A stretch of 44,601 nt of DNA from an uncultured PS1 clade bacterium (GTDB lineage: Bacteria; Pseudomonadota; Alphaproteobacteria; RS24). Shown one piece after another: positions 1 to 11,758 of the stretch. Each line of letters starts with the position of its first letter. Within the stretch, counting starts at the first letter, position 1. The stretch lies in assembly GCA_902624095.1 (NCBI GenBank), contig CACNWB010000015.1, forward strand, positions 1 through 44,601, written 5' to 3'. The position numbers were made by a program, and so were the translations under genes. The notes under the pieces are model-generated. The model was not told where the DNA came from. It worked only from the letters and a program-made list of their open reading frames with translations, and ran no database searches.

Positions 1-822
1 TACAAAGCCTTCTCCCTCGTCAGCTGAATAAATCTGCGGCACGCCTACCGCGCAATTGGCGAGATGGCGCGAAATCCGGCAATAGGCGTCGGCGGCCTCG
101 GCCAAATGCGCACGCTTTGAATAGCTTTGCCCATCAACCACGGGTGGGCCATCGGGGCCTGCATGCCAGTCCATCAGCACGGCGGTTCCGGTTTTCTCAT
201 TAGCTCGATGCAGTCTCTCATAGCGGCGCGTTGAAGCATCACCGGCTATTTGACGGCGGGTGACGTTCTCGCCCGACCATCCGGCATTGGCAAGAAATGT
301 AACTAGGCGGGTCTCGCGGGCATGGAGGGCGGCCAAGGGCTCAAGGCGCGCAGGTGTTTTAGCAGAGATGCGAAGCCGGCGTCGCTCACTCGTTCCAATT
401 TGTGAAATCGCGACGGTGAAATCTGGCCGCCGCAAAACATGGCTGCCAATTTCCGGCCATTCGACAAGCATGATGGGCTCTGTTTGGTGGCCTTTTTGAT
501 GGTCTGCCTGATGATCAGTCAGCCCCAACTCATACACCTCATCCGGTTGCGTTATGCGATAGAGATCTACATGCAGGAGCGCGCCCTTCAGCGTGTCGTA
601 GGGTTGCACCAATGTGAAACTGGGACTGGGCACCACCGTATCCGGATGGTCTAGCGCCTGTATAAAGGCGCGCGCCAGCGTGGTCTTGCCCACGCCTAGG
701 TCACCGAAAAGAAAAAAAAGATCTCCGCGCTGGCATATTTCGGCGAGCCAGCACGCGCATCTTTGCAACGCAAACTCATTGTCTGCGTCAATGACGAGAT
801 CGCTCTGGTCGCCTGTATCCAT
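1..822 (-). CDS. tsaE: TsaE / AmgK-type phosphotransferase fusion (partial, C-terminus outside window)
   Basis: An uninterrupted reading frame runs from the ATG at 822 to the window edge (274 residues visible). Residues 1 to about 150 match TsaE, the ATPase of the tRNA threonylcarbamoyladenosine (t6A37) complex: P-loop GDLGVGKTT at 40-48, then SPSFTLV, HVDLYRI and VEWPE. From about residue 165 the frame continues into the start of an aminoglycoside/choline-kinase-like phosphotransferase (AGDASTRRYERL), the family of the N-acetylmuramate/GlcNAc 1-kinase AmgK used in peptidoglycan recycling. This bifunctional arrangement is known in Alphaproteobacteria. An in-frame TAA directly precedes the ATG, so the start is firm, although no clear Shine-Dalgarno site is seen. 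The kinase catalytic loop lies beyond the window. Confidence 0.88.
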   Translation of the reverse strand, partial: MDTGDQSDLVIDADNEFALQRCACWLAEICQRGDLFFLFGDLGVGKTTLARAFIQALDHPDTVVPSPSFTLVQPYDTLKGALLHVDLYRITQPDEVYELGLTDHQADHQKGHQTEPIMLVEWPEIGSHVLRRPDFTVAISQIGTSERRRLRISAKTPARLEPLAALHARETRLVTFLANAGWSGENVTRRQIAGDASTRRYERLHRANEKTGTAVLMDWHAGPDGPPVVDGQSYSKRAHLAEAADAYCRISRHLANCAVGVPQIYSADEGEGFV

Positions 823-865
823 TTAAATTGTTGTACTTTGCGCGAACCAGCGCGGCAAGACGCCT

Positions 866-2537
<1,672 letters not shown>

Positions 2538-2543
2538 GAATTT

Positions 2544-2951
2544 CTACTCTTGGGTGCCGGCAAGAACTTCGCTGGCGACGGAAATATATTTGCGCGCCGC
2601 GTCTCTGGCTTCCAACACCGCAACATCAAGCGGCTGGTTATCACGAATACTGGCCAGCTTGATCAACATCGGCAGGTTAATTCCGGCCACGACCTCGACC
2701 TTGTCCTTTTCGAGCAGCGAAATGGCGAGATTAGACGGCGTGCCGCCAAACATGTCGGTGAGTAGGGCAACACCGTGGCCCGTATCGACTTTGACAATGG
2801 CATCGACAATATCTTCGCGGCGCTTTTCCATATCATCATCGGGTCCGATGCAAATAGTGGCGAGATTCTCCTGCGCCCCGACAACATGTTCGAGCGCGGC
2901 GCGGAATTCTTCTGCCAGCGCCCCATGTGTGACCAAGACCATGCCTATCAT
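2544..2951 (-). CDS. PTS system mannose-type EIIA component
   Basis: A 135-residue single-domain EIIA of the mannose/fructose/sorbose superfamily. The phosphorylated histidine is His9 in MVLVTHGALAEEF, and the GVALLTDMFGGTPSN segment is typical of the family. No IIB, IIC or IID permease genes accompany it, so a regulatory role in the ChvG/ChvI-HprK circuit is more likely than sugar uptake; this is known of the alphaproteobacterial homologues. It is followed at 6 nt by ptsH. The 100-nt gap upstream, towards hprK, is where rapZ would usually be. Confidence 0.93.
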   Translation of the reverse strand: MIGMVLVTHGALAEEFRAALEHVVGAQENLATICIGPDDDMEKRREDIVDAIVKVDTGHGVALLTDMFGGTPSNLAISLLEKDKVEVVAGINLPMLIKLASIRDNQPLDVAVLEARDAARKYISVASEVLAGTQE

Positions 2952-3051
2952 CTATTTCATTCCCCGTTTAATGCCCATTAGCAGGACAAAACCTCATGCC
3001 AATTTGCCGCTTGCTCCGGCTAATGACAAGCCTTATGCCCCCCTATATACC

Positions 3052-3546
3052 CTAGCCATATATACCGTCTTCGCGAAACCCGCCAATGGCGATATGGGTA
3101 AGGGCCAAATCGATTTTGGCGTGAATGTCGCTGTCAAACGCATGCAGACGGATGAGCGGCAAGTGACGGCCAACGCTTTCCAAATGATTCGGTTCGGCGA
3201 TACGCGGCACGGCATCTGCGGCGACCAGTTCAACCGCAAGGTCAAGTTGCGCACGCGCCAGATAATCCATCCGCAAAATTCCGATGCCCCTTACTTCCAT
3301 CAAACCAGCAAGGCGCGCGGGCGGCTCTGCATAAAGCGCGTTTTGATGTGCGACCAGACGCACGCGGTCATCGGCGACAAGGCGCGCGGCGGCGCGCGCA
3401 ATCAAACGATAGGCGAGGCTCGACTTGCCTACCCCGGACGGGCCCATAAGCAACACCCCGCCGGCCGGTAATGAAATGGCTGTGGCATGAACTGTGGACG
3501 GTTTGTTTTCGGTTTTCCCCGCGACGGTGTCTTGTGCGCAGGTCAT
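3052..3546 (-). CDS. hprK: HPr kinase/phosphorylase, short alphaproteobacterial form
   Basis: A 164-residue protein corresponding only to the C-terminal catalytic domain of HprK, which phosphorylates and dephosphorylates HPr on Ser46. The P-loop GPSGVGKSS is at 35-43, and the HprK signature is seen in LMEVRGIGILRM. The missing N-terminal domain is normal for Alphaproteobacteria. The ATG overlaps the chvG stop in an ATGA junction, indicating translational coupling with the two-component system. The gene stops with TAG 100 nt before the EIIA gene. Confidence 0.92.
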   Translation of the reverse strand: MTCAQDTVAGKTENKPSTVHATAISLPAGGVLLMGPSGVGKSSLAYRLIARAAARLVADDRVRLVAHQNALYAEPPARLAGLMEVRGIGILRMDYLARAQLDLAVELVAADAVPRIAEPNHLESVGRHLPLIRLHAFDSDIHAKIDLALTHIAIGGFREDGIYG

Positions 3547-5216
3547 GTGCCCGGGCTCCGGTCGCGCGGGAGAATGAGCGTAAAAAAGGCACCGACACCG
3601 TCCGGTCTGTTGTCAGCCACCAAATCGCCACCATGCGCGCGGGCAATCTGTTGCGAAATGCTCAAGCCCAGCCCCGAATGCCCGCTGGCCGGAAGCTCTT
3701 GCGCCTGCGGCAGGGTCGGCGCGCGGGAACGGTCGCTGTAAAAGCGTTCAAAAATGCGCTCGGTCATTTCCGGGTCAATGCCCGGCCCCTCATCGGCCAC
3801 GACCAGCCTGATATTGTCTTCTCCCACCAGCACGCGGAGATAGACTTTTCCGCCGCTCTCTGTGAATGATACGGCATTGGAAACCAGATTATCGATAATC
3901 TGGGCAATGCGCGGTTTTTGGGCAATAACCGGCGCTGGGCGGTCGGCGCTAGTGACCAGTTTGATATTATTTTCCTCGCTAATATCGGGCGCCAGCGCCG
4001 CGCCAATCTCATTGACGAGTGCGGCCAAATCAAACGGGGCGGTCTCGCCACGGTTTAATTCTGCATCCAGCCGCGTAGCATTTGATATGTCGGAAATCAA
4101 GCGATTGAGGCGTTGCACGTCACTTTGAATAATGCGTTTCATCTCGCGCTGCTGGTCTGGGCTGGTGGCCGTTTCAAGCGATTGCACGGCGCTGTGCAAA
4201 GAGGTCAGTGGATTTTTCAATTCATGGGCAACATCCGCCGCGAAGCGGTCGATTGTGTTGATGCGCGCCAGCAATTGTTCGGTCATTTCGCGTAAAGCCA
4301 CTGACAAGTCGCCGATCTCATCGCCGCGCCGCGACAAGTCGGGAATTGTCTCCAGCCCCGGAAGGGTGGGCGAGGCGCGATTGAATACGCGCATGGCACG
4401 AGCCAGCTTGCGCACTGGCTCGGTAATCGTGCTGGCCAGCAGCAGTGAGGTCATCAGGCTGACCAAAAGCGCGATGAGCGCCAATTCAATAACCACGCGG
4501 CGTTCGGCTTGAATAATTGCGTCGATCTCTCCCGGCCGGGTCGACACCATAAGCGCGCCGATAATCGCTCGATAACCCTGCACTGGCACGGCGACGGTCA
4601 ATATATCTGCGCCATCTTGGTTCTGTCTTTGCAGGCTTGCCGAGCGTCCTTTTATAGCCGACATCACTTCAGGCAGATTATACCCTTCCGCTGCACTGAT
4701 CTCCGTCAGAACGGGTTTTTCACGCCGGAAAAAACCGCGAACCGAAGACACAATACGCCGCGGCCAGTCCTGACGTACGGAGGTGCCGGGAAGTGGCGGC
4801 AATGCGCGCGAAATGACATTTATGGAGCGGTCCATGTGAGCACTGTCGAGCACCAGCACACCATCACGCCCGTAAAGGCGAATCCGCGCATTCGTAACGG
4901 ATGCAACTTGGCGCATGATTTTGGTGGCCTCACGTATCTCCCAATCGGGACCGTCGCGCTCGCCGATCATTGGGCCGAAAAAAGACGGGTCAAAAAACTG
5001 AAAATTGCGATTGATAACCGTCTGGCTCAGCGCACCAGCGACAATGCGAGCCTGGGCTTCCAAACTTTGCTTATACGCATTGGTAAGAAATTGCCGCGAT
5101 TCCGACAGAACCAGAAAACCGCCTGCGAGAATAATGAGCCCCAGCATGTTGAGACCGATAAGGCGGGCCAGCAATCGGCGGCGGCGCTGGGTGCCTTCAC
5201 GCTGGCGCGGCTTCAT
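3543..5216 (-). CDS. chvG: Sensor histidine kinase ChvG/ExoS family
   Basis: A 557-residue membrane sensor kinase. Transmembrane helices at about 18-38 and 242-264 bracket a periplasmic sensor domain. They are followed by HAMP (265-318), the HisKA dimerisation domain with the phosphorylated His331 in [13 protein letters not shown], and a HATPase domain with the N box ([11 protein letters not shown]), G1 (DEGPGID) and G2 ([17 protein letters not shown]). Gene order with chvI, hprK, the EIIA gene and pckA identifies it as the ChvG/ExoS/BvrS sensor, which responds to acid and envelope stress in rhizobia and Brucella. Its ATG overlaps the chvI stop and its stop overlaps the hprK ATG. Confidence 0.93.
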   Translation of the reverse strand: MKPRQREGTQRRRRLLARLIGLNMLGLIILAGGFLVLSESRQFLTNAYKQSLEAQARIVAGALSQTVINRNFQFFDPSFFGPMIGERDGPDWEIREATKIMRQVASVTNARIRLYGRDGVLVLDSAHMDRSINVISRALPPLPGTSVRQDWPRRIVSSVRGFFRREKPVLTEISAAEGYNLPEVMSAIKGRSASLQRQNQDGADILTVAVPVQGYRAIIGALMVSTRPGEIDAIIQAERRVVIELALIALLVSLMTSLLLASTITEPVRKLARAMRVFNRASPTLPGLETIPDLSRRGDEIGDLSVALREMTEQLLARINTIDRFAADVAHELKNPLTSLHSAVQSLETATSPDQQREMKRIIQSDVQRLNRLISDISNATRLDAELNRGETAPFDLAALVNEIGAALAPDISEENNIKLVTSADRPAPVIAQKPRIAQIIDNLVSNAVSFTESGGKVYLRVLVGEDNIRLVVADEGPGIDPEMTERIFERFYSDRSRAPTLPQAQELPASGHSGLGLSISQQIARAHGGDLVADNRPDGVGAFFTLILPRDRSPGT

Positions 5217-5908
5217 GAGGCTTTATACCTATAACCCACACCATAAAGCGTTTCGATGGCGTCAAAAGACGTATCGACGGCGCGGAACTTACGACGCAGT
5301 CTCTTGATGTGGCTGTCAATCGTCCGGTCATCAACATAGATCTGATCATCATAAGCGGCATCCATGAGCGAATCGCGGCTTTTTACCACGCCTGGGCGCT
5401 GGGCGAGCGCGTCAATAATCAAAAACTCGGTTACCGTTAGATTGACAGGCCGGTTTTTCCACAGGCAATCATGGCGTTCATGGTCAAGATGCAAATGCCC
5501 CTGACTGATGGTGGATTTTGATGCGGCCGCTGGCGTGTCAGCGCGCGCCGCGCTGCGCCGAAGCACGGCACGGATGCGTTCAATCAAAAGGCGTTGCGAA
5601 AACGGCTTGGTGATATAGTCGTCAGCGCCCATTTTCAGGCCGAAGACTTCGTCTATCTCATCATCCTTGGAGGTGAGAAAAACCACAGGCATTGTGCTGT
5701 TCTGGCGCAATTTTTTGAGCAATTCCAGCCCGTCCATTCGCGGCATTTTAATGTCGAACACACCAATGTCGGCGGGTTGGTTTTCGAGCGCCGCTAGTGC
5801 CGAGTGGCCGTCTGTATAGCTGCGCACGCGGAAACCATCCGCCTCCAACGCGATACGCACCGAAGCCAGAATATTGGCATCATCATCGACCAGGACTATC
5901 TCAGCCAT
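5213..5908 (-). CDS. chvI: Response regulator ChvI (OmpR family)
   Basis: A 231-residue OmpR/PhoB-type regulator. The receiver domain (1-120) has acidic residues 8-10, phospho-acceptor Asp52 in [12 protein letters not shown] and the conserved Lys in FLTSKDD. The C-terminal winged helix carries [16 protein letters not shown] and [16 protein letters not shown], ending GVGYRY. It is the partner of ChvG, overlapping it by 4 nt, and first gene of the chvI-chvG-hprK operon. It is divergent from pckA across 190 nt; in rhizobia pckA expression is linked to this system. Confidence 0.94.
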   Translation of the reverse strand: MAEIVLVDDDANILASVRIALEADGFRVRSYTDGHSALAALENQPADIGVFDIKMPRMDGLELLKKLRQNSTMPVVFLTSKDDEIDEVFGLKMGADDYITKPFSQRLLIERIRAVLRRSAARADTPAAASKSTISQGHLHLDHERHDCLWKNRPVNLTVTEFLIIDALAQRPGVVKSRDSLMDAAYDDQIYVDDRTIDSHIKRLRRKFRAVDTSFDAIETLYGVGYRYKAS

Positions 5909-6022
5909 AAAATTTCAATCCCGTTTTTCAGCGCGCATACGTGCATCAGACACCTAATCTGCCGGCTTTTTCAAGGGCCTCACAACATTAATATGAAATG
6001 TGTTTATCGTGAGGCAGTCTGC

Positions 6023-6051
6023 TTGCACTGATGCGCCATTGTTAATATAGT
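6023..6051 (+). promoter_or_regulatory. Sigma-70 promoter of pckA
   Basis: TTGCAC (6023-6028) and TATAGT (6046-6051) with an ideal 17-nt spacer, about 48 nt before the pckA ATG. It is the best consensus match in the chvI-pckA divergent region. Confidence 0.65.
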
Positions 6052-6098
6052 CCCCGTTCGATAGCGAGGGATTTTCGCGGCAAAAGGAGTAATCCGTG

Positions 6099-7700
6099 AT
6101 GGAACAGAGCGGCTTTCATATCAGTAAAAACGGAATCGACCGGCAAGGTCTTGGCAATGCCAAAACTGTTCACTGGAATTTGCGCCCTGCTGAAATTTAC
6201 GAGATGGCGCTGGCGCGCGGCGAAGGCAAAATTGCCGGCAATGGGCCGCTCTTGGTAAAAACTGGCCAGCATACGGGCCGCTCTGCGCAGGACAAATTCA
6301 TTGTGCGCGACGCATTTACCGACGATTGCGTGTGGTGGGACAATAACAAATCCATGACACCTGCACATTTTGACGCTCTTTTGGAAGACATGCTGGCCCA
6401 TGCAGAGGGCAAGGAATTGCTTGTGCAGGACCTGTTCGGCGGCGCCGACCCGACGCACCGTCTCGCAACGCGCGTAGTCACCGAACTGGCCTGGCATTCG
6501 CTGTTCATTCAAAATCTGTTGATTGAGCCAGTGCCGGAAGAACTGGACGTGTTTGATCCAGAATTTGTTATTATGAATTTCCCAAGCTTCAAAGCCGACC
6601 CCGACCGCCATGGTAGCCGCACCGAGACGGTCATCGCGGTTAATTTCGAGCGAAAAATGGTTCTGATCGCCGGCACTTCTTACGCTGGTGAGACCAAAAA
6701 ATCGGTTTTTTCCATGCTAAACTTCACCTTGCCGGCCAAGCGCGTCATGCCGATGCACTGTTCTGTCAATGTCAGCAAAGACGGCGATTCAGCCGTCTTT
6801 TTTGGTTTGAGCGGCACTGGCAAAACAACTTTGTCGGCCGACCCGAACCGCATTCTGGTCGGGGATGACGAGCATGGCTGGTCGGAAAACGGCGTCTTCA
6901 ATTTCGAAGGCGGATGCTATGCCAAAATGATTAATCTGTCGGCTGAGGCCGAGCCCGAAATTTATGCCACCACGCAACGCTTCGGCACAGTGCTTGAAAA
7001 TGTGGTTATGGACCCGAATACCCGCAAATTAGACTTTTTCGACAATTCGCTGGCCGAAAATTCGCGCGGTGCCTACCCACTGTCCTTTATTCCAAATGCC
7101 TCCGACACGGGCCGCGCTGGACATCCCAGCAATATCATTATGCTGACCGCCGATGCCTTCGGCGTGTTGCCGCCAATCTCGCGGTTGACGCCCAGCCAGG
7201 CCATGTATCATTTCCTGTCCGGCTATACGGCGAAAGTCGCGGGCACCGAAAAAGGCATCACCGAGCCGGAAGCCACGTTCTCGACCTGCTTCGGCGCGCC
7301 GTTTATGCCGCGTCACCCGTCAGAATATGGCAATCTTCTGCGCGATCTCATTGCCGAGCACAGCGCAAGTTGCTGGCTGGTAAATACCGGCTGGACTGGC
7401 GGGGCCTATGGCATTGGCAAACGCATGCCAATCCGCGAAACGCGCGCGCTTTTGTCTGCCGCACTGGATGGCAGCCTAAACGCGGTGGATTTCCGCACAG
7501 ATGAGAATTTTGGCTTCGAGGTGCCGGTTTCTGTGCCGGGCGTTGACGGGTCAATCTTGAACCCCCGCGACACTTGGGCGGAATCTGACGCCTATGATAC
7601 GCAGGCTGCCAAACTTGTTGCAATGTTTGTTGAGAATTTCGCCAAATTCATCGATCATGTCGATGATAATGTTCGTGCCGCTGCTCTGGCTGCAGAATAG
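6099..7700 (+). CDS. pckA: Phosphoenolpyruvate carboxykinase (ATP)
   Basis: A 533-residue ATP-dependent PEPCK, which converts oxaloacetate to PEP as the first committed step of gluconeogenesis. Seen: [16 protein letters not shown] near the N-terminus (substrate arginine region), [21 protein letters not shown], and the kinase-type P-loop [14 protein letters not shown] at 236-249 followed by the metal-binding GDDEH. Length is normal for the family. A GTG at 6096 directly precedes the ATG at 6099; GGAG at 6086-6089 fits the ATG slightly better (9 nt). Growth on organic acids or amino acids would require it, which fits the chvI neighbourhood. Confidence 0.97.
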   Translation: MEQSGFHISKNGIDRQGLGNAKTVHWNLRPAEIYEMALARGEGKIAGNGPLLVKTGQHTGRSAQDKFIVRDAFTDDCVWWDNNKSMTPAHFDALLEDMLAHAEGKELLVQDLFGGADPTHRLATRVVTELAWHSLFIQNLLIEPVPEELDVFDPEFVIMNFPSFKADPDRHGSRTETVIAVNFERKMVLIAGTSYAGETKKSVFSMLNFTLPAKRVMPMHCSVNVSKDGDSAVFFGLSGTGKTTLSADPNRILVGDDEHGWSENGVFNFEGGCYAKMINLSAEAEPEIYATTQRFGTVLENVVMDPNTRKLDFFDNSLAENSRGAYPLSFIPNASDTGRAGHPSNIIMLTADAFGVLPPISRLTPSQAMYHFLSGYTAKVAGTEKGITEPEATFSTCFGAPFMPRHPSEYGNLLRDLIAEHSASCWLVNTGWTGGAYGIGKRMPIRETRALLSAALDGSLNAVDFRTDENFGFEVPVSVPGVDGSILNPRDTWAESDAYDTQAAKLVAMFVENFAKFIDHVDDNVRAAALAAE

Positions 7701-7768
7701 TATTATTTTAAATTATTACTGACCGTGGATTTTCCTGATTTATTAATTTCGGTAAATAATAAGTAATA

Positions 7769-10651
7769 CTAATGCGCCTCGTCCCAGTTATTGGCGGCGC
7801 AGGCATCAACTACCAGCGGCACAGAAAGCGTCATCCTTGGGTGGCAGGCGGCCTCCATTACTGAAACGACACTAGATATCAACGCATCGGCTTCATTTTC
7901 GGCCACTTCAAAAATCAATTCGTCATGCACCTGCAACAGCATGCGCGCGCTCGAAAGCGGCATCAGTGCCTTAGGCAGACGTATCATGGCGCGGCGGATA
8001 ATATCGGCGGCCGTTCCTTGTATCGGCGCATTGATAGCGGCCCGCTCAGCAAAGGCTCGGCGCGCGGGGATTTTGGAAGTGATTTCGCGCAGGTGGACTT
8101 TCCGGCCAAACAGCGTGGACACATAGCCTTGCGCACGGGCTTCGGTTTTCGTAGCTTCCATATAGTCGCGGATGCCCGGAAATTTCTCAAAATAGGCATC
8201 AATGTAGGCCGCCGCCTCGCTGCGCAAAATGCCCAGCTGATTGGCAAGGCCAAATGCGGAAATGCCGTAAATAATGCCGAAATTAATCGCTTTAGCACGA
8301 CGGCGCACATCCGGCGTCATTTCACCAAGCGGCACGGCAAACATTTCCGAGGCTGTCATTGCATGAATGTCTAGCCCGTCGGCAAAAGCCTGTCGTAGGC
8401 TGTCAATTTGCGCCATATGCGCCAAGATACGCAACTCAATCTGACTATAATCAGCACTCACCAGCTTGTTTCCAGGGCCGGCCACAAACGCCGTGCGGAT
8501 GCGCCGCCCGTCTTCGGTGCGTACCGGAATATTCTGCAAATTCGGGTCGGATGAAGAAAGCCGGCCGGTTGTTGTCGATGCCATTGAATATGAAGTATGA
8601 ATGCGTCCCGTTTCTGGATTTACGAAATCCGGCAGCGCGTCGGTATAAGTCGATTTGAGTTTCGCCAGCCCGCGCCAGTCTAGCACGGTGGCGGCCAGCG
8701 TGTTGCCGCCCTCGGCCAGCCCTTCCAGTACATCGGCACCAGTACCCCAGGCGCCGGTTTTGGTTTTCTTGCCGCCCGAGAGACCCATTTTGTCAAAGAG
8801 AATATCGCCAAGCTGCTTGGGGCTTGCAATGTTGAATTTTTCACCAGCCAGCGCATATATCTCATCTTCCATACCCGCCATTTTCTGAGCAAATTCACCC
8901 GACAGGCGCGACAGCACCGCCCGGTCAACCAGCACACCCTCGCGCTCCATATCCTTGATCACCTGCACCAGTGGCCGCTCAGTGCTTTCATAAACACCCG
9001 TCACACCCTCCGCCGCCAGCCGCGGTTTCAAATGCAACCACAGGCGCAGCGTGACATCGGCATCTTCAGCCGCATATCGGGTCGCCTCATCGACCGGCAC
9101 GCGGTCGAAGGTAATCTGGTTTTTGCCCGTCCCCAGCAGTTCCTTGATCGAGATTGGCGTATGGTCCAAAAACCGTTGCGCTAACTCATCCATTCCATGA
9201 CTGTGCGCTCCGGCTCCCAGCGCATAGGAAATCAGCATGGTGTCATCAACCGGCGCAACTGGCACGCCGTGGCGACCCAGCACTTGCAGGTCAAATTTGG
9301 CGTTTTGCAAAACTTTCAAAACGGACGCATCCGCTAGCATTGGCGCTAGCAGGGCGAGTGCCGTTTGCTTGTCTAGCTGTTTGGGTGTTTCAGCACCCAA
9401 ATCCAGCCCGTCACCAGCCCCGTGTGCAAGTGGCACATAGCACGCCTCGCCCGGCGCCACGGCCAGCGAAACGCCGACTAGACGACACTGCATGGCGTCC
9501 AGCCCATCGGTCTCAGTGTCCACCGCGACAACACCAGCACGAGTGGCGCGCGCCACCCAGTCCAGCAATTCACCTGGTTTTGTCACGCATGCATAGGCCG
9601 ACACATCCACCGCCGGCATTTCGGCAGGCGGACGGGCGCGGGCGCCCTGCCTGAAGGCCTGCGCCGAGCCGGATTGCGCGCTTCCGGCATCTTTTTCGGA
9701 CCTGCCCGCCTCAACCGCCAGCGTTTTTGAAGCCGCATAGGCATCGGCGTCAATCTCAAAACGTTCGGCCAAACGCCGCGTCAGCGTGTTGAACTCCATG
9801 GCCTTTAAAAAGCCCATCAGATCTTCCGCCACCGGCGCTGCTCGTGCCATGTCTGAGAGCGCAACCGGCATGGGCGCATCACGGCGCAAGGTTACAAGTT
9901 CGCGGCTGATACGCGCCTGCTCGGCAAAATTCACAAGGTTTTCCCGCCGCTTTGGTTGTTTGATCTCTTCGGCACGCGCCAGCAGAGTATCCAGATCGCC
10001 AAATTCGCAGATTAATTGTGCCGCCGTTTTGATACCAATGCCTGGCACACCCGGCACATTGTCCACACTGTCACCGGCCAGCGCCTGCACATCAATAACG
10101 CGCTCGGGCCCAACACCGAATTTTTTAATGACACCGTCAACATCAATCTTTTTGTCTTTCATTGTGTCGACCATATCGATGGTGCCACCAACAAGTTGCA
10201 TCAAATCCTTGTCCGACGATACAATCGTCACCCGCGCTCCGGCTTTAGCTGCCTCTTCAGCATAAGTTGCTATTAAATCATCAGCCTCAAAACCTTCTTC
10301 TTCGACTGCCGGAATATTGAAGGCGCGCACCGCGTCACGCACGAGCGGAAATTGTGGTACCAGATCTTCCGGTGCAGGCGGCCGGTGGGCTTTATAATCG
10401 GCATAAATTTCGTTTCTGAAACTGCGACCTGACGCATCGAAAATAACGCCCAAATGTGTCGGGGTTTCGGCACCGTCCATTTCATCGAGCAACTTGACCA
10501 GCATATTGCAAAATCCCGACACTGCACCAACAGGCAGCCCGTCGGATTTGCGCGTCAAAGGAGGCAGGGCATGATAGGCGCGGAAAATATAGCCCGAGCC
10601 GTCCACCAGATAGAGATGATGGCCGGAACCGAGTTTTGCGCGCGCTGCCAT
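7769..10651 (-). CDS. polA: DNA polymerase I
   Basis: A 960-residue three-domain DNA polymerase I for Okazaki-fragment processing and repair gap filling. The N-terminal 5'-3' exonuclease (about 1-300) has YLVDGSGYIFRAYHAL, FEADDLIATYA and GDSVDNVPGVPGIG. The middle 3'-5' proofreading domain keeps its acidic motifs (AVDTETDGL and YAAEDADVT), so proofreading is probably active. The polymerase domain has motif A SADYSQIELRILAHM, motif B RRRAKAINFGIIYGISAFGL and motif C LQVHDELIFEV. The ATG at 10651 gives the standard start. It converges with pckA across 68 nt with no clear hairpin. Confidence 0.97.
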   Translation of the reverse strand: MAARAKLGSGHHLYLVDGSGYIFRAYHALPPLTRKSDGLPVGAVSGFCNMLVKLLDEMDGAETPTHLGVIFDASGRSFRNEIYADYKAHRPPAPEDLVPQFPLVRDAVRAFNIPAVEEEGFEADDLIATYAEEAAKAGARVTIVSSDKDLMQLVGGTIDMVDTMKDKKIDVDGVIKKFGVGPERVIDVQALAGDSVDNVPGVPGIGIKTAAQLICEFGDLDTLLARAEEIKQPKRRENLVNFAEQARISRELVTLRRDAPMPVALSDMARAAPVAEDLMGFLKAMEFNTLTRRLAERFEIDADAYAASKTLAVEAGRSEKDAGSAQSGSAQAFRQGARARPPAEMPAVDVSAYACVTKPGELLDWVARATRAGVVAVDTETDGLDAMQCRLVGVSLAVAPGEACYVPLAHGAGDGLDLGAETPKQLDKQTALALLAPMLADASVLKVLQNAKFDLQVLGRHGVPVAPVDDTMLISYALGAGAHSHGMDELAQRFLDHTPISIKELLGTGKNQITFDRVPVDEATRYAAEDADVTLRLWLHLKPRLAAEGVTGVYESTERPLVQVIKDMEREGVLVDRAVLSRLSGEFAQKMAGMEDEIYALAGEKFNIASPKQLGDILFDKMGLSGGKKTKTGAWGTGADVLEGLAEGGNTLAATVLDWRGLAKLKSTYTDALPDFVNPETGRIHTSYSMASTTTGRLSSSDPNLQNIPVRTEDGRRIRTAFVAGPGNKLVSADYSQIELRILAHMAQIDSLRQAFADGLDIHAMTASEMFAVPLGEMTPDVRRRAKAINFGIIYGISAFGLANQLGILRSEAAAYIDAYFEKFPGIRDYMEATKTEARAQGYVSTLFGRKVHLREITSKIPARRAFAERAAINAPIQGTAADIIRRAMIRLPKALMPLSSARMLLQVHDELIFEVAENEADALISSVVSVMEAACHPRMTLSVPLVVDACAANNWDEAH

Positions 10652-10750
10652 GGGAAATCCTTCATCAACTGAGTCGGACTAAACTTTAGCAGAGTTAAAG
10701 GGCGAAAAAACCCACTGCCGCATTCCGTCCCCAACATCCGGTGTGGGTGT

Positions 10751-10767
10751 TTGCCCAACGCAGCGCG
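10751..10767. repeat. 17-bp dispersed repeat, copy 1
   Basis: TTGCCCAACGCAGCGCG occurs here, 30 nt before the YadG-like gene, and again exactly at 14989-15005 in the gene-free part of the accessory region. The origin is unknown; it may be a small dispersed palindromic-type element or a scar of transfer. Confidence 0.5.
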
Positions 10768-10796
10768 CAATGTTAAATGTGATAAAGGAGTTTTTC

Positions 10797-11744
10797 ATGG
10801 ATAACCCCCAGCACCCGCCCATCGCGCTGTCGGCGCGCGACTTGCAAAAGACCTATAAGGCTGGTGGCAACCAGCCGTCAAAAGAAGCGCTGAAAGGCAT
10901 TGACCTGGAAATTCCGCGCGGCGCTATTTTCGGCCTACTTGGGCCCAATGGGGCGGGCAAATCGACCTTTATCAATATTCTCGCCGGGCTGGTCATTAAA
11001 TCGGGCGGCAGTGCCAATATTTGGGGATTTGACATAGATGCCAATCCGCGCCAGGCGCGCGCCTCGATCGGCATTGTGCCGCAAGAGCTGAGCATTGATC
11101 CGTTTTTCACACCGGCCGAGATAATGGAGCTACAGGCCGGACTTTATGGCGTGCCACGCAAACAGCGGCGCACTAGGGAAATTCTGTCAGCCATGGGGTT
11201 GGCCGACAAAGCCCAAGCCTATGCGCGCACGCTGTCAGGCGGTATGCGCCGTCGCCTGCTAGTGGCAAAAGCAATGGTGCACAATCCTCCGGTTCTGGTT
11301 CTGGACGAGCCGACGGCAGGCGTAGACATCGAGTTGCGCCGTCAGTTATGGAATTATGTCATCGACTTAAACCGCCAGGGCGTCACTATCATGCTGACCA
11401 CGCATTATCTCGAAGAGGCCGAAGAATTATGCGACACCATCGCTATCATAGACAATGGCGCAGTCGTTGCCTGCGACAAGACTAACAATCTGTTGCGCCA
11501 GATAGACAGTAAAACCCTAATTATTCGCCCAAACTCTCAGTTGGAAGTCGCGCCGATAATTGCCGACCTGCAATGTGCGTTGCGCGATGATGGGCAATTA
11601 ATCATACAATACAATCCTGGGCAGCATGCGGCCGGCGAAGTTCTGGAGCTGGTGCGGAAAAAAGGTATCGAAATAGCCGACCTCGCCAGTGAAGGGGCAG
11701 ATCTTGAAACCGTTTTTATGAAACTCACCGGATCCAGCACTTGA
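10797..11744 (+). CDS. ABC transporter ATP-binding protein, YadG-like
   Basis: A 315-residue ABC-2-type exporter ATPase. Walker A GPNGAGKST, signature LSGGMRRRL, Walker B VLVLDEPTAGVD and the H-loop TTHYLEEAEEL are all present, so it should hydrolyse ATP. The region GVDIELRRQLW is particularly like E. coli YadG, which works with the permease YadH. The ATG at 10797 has AAGGAG 7-8 nt upstream; an in-frame GTG at 10743 is less likely. No permease gene follows: the next gene is an SDR oxidoreductase. The membrane partner must be elsewhere or missing, and the export substrate is unknown. Confidence 0.9.
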   Translation: MDNPQHPPIALSARDLQKTYKAGGNQPSKEALKGIDLEIPRGAIFGLLGPNGAGKSTFINILAGLVIKSGGSANIWGFDIDANPRQARASIGIVPQELSIDPFFTPAEIMELQAGLYGVPRKQRRTREILSAMGLADKAQAYARTLSGGMRRRLLVAKAMVHNPPVLVLDEPTAGVDIELRRQLWNYVIDLNRQGVTIMLTTHYLEEAEELCDTIAIIDNGAVVACDKTNNLLRQIDSKTLIIRPNSQLEVAPIIADLQCALRDDGQLIIQYNPGQHAAGEVLELVRKKGIEIADLASEGADLETVFMKLTGSST

Positions 11745-11758
11745 ACTCGGAGAACATT

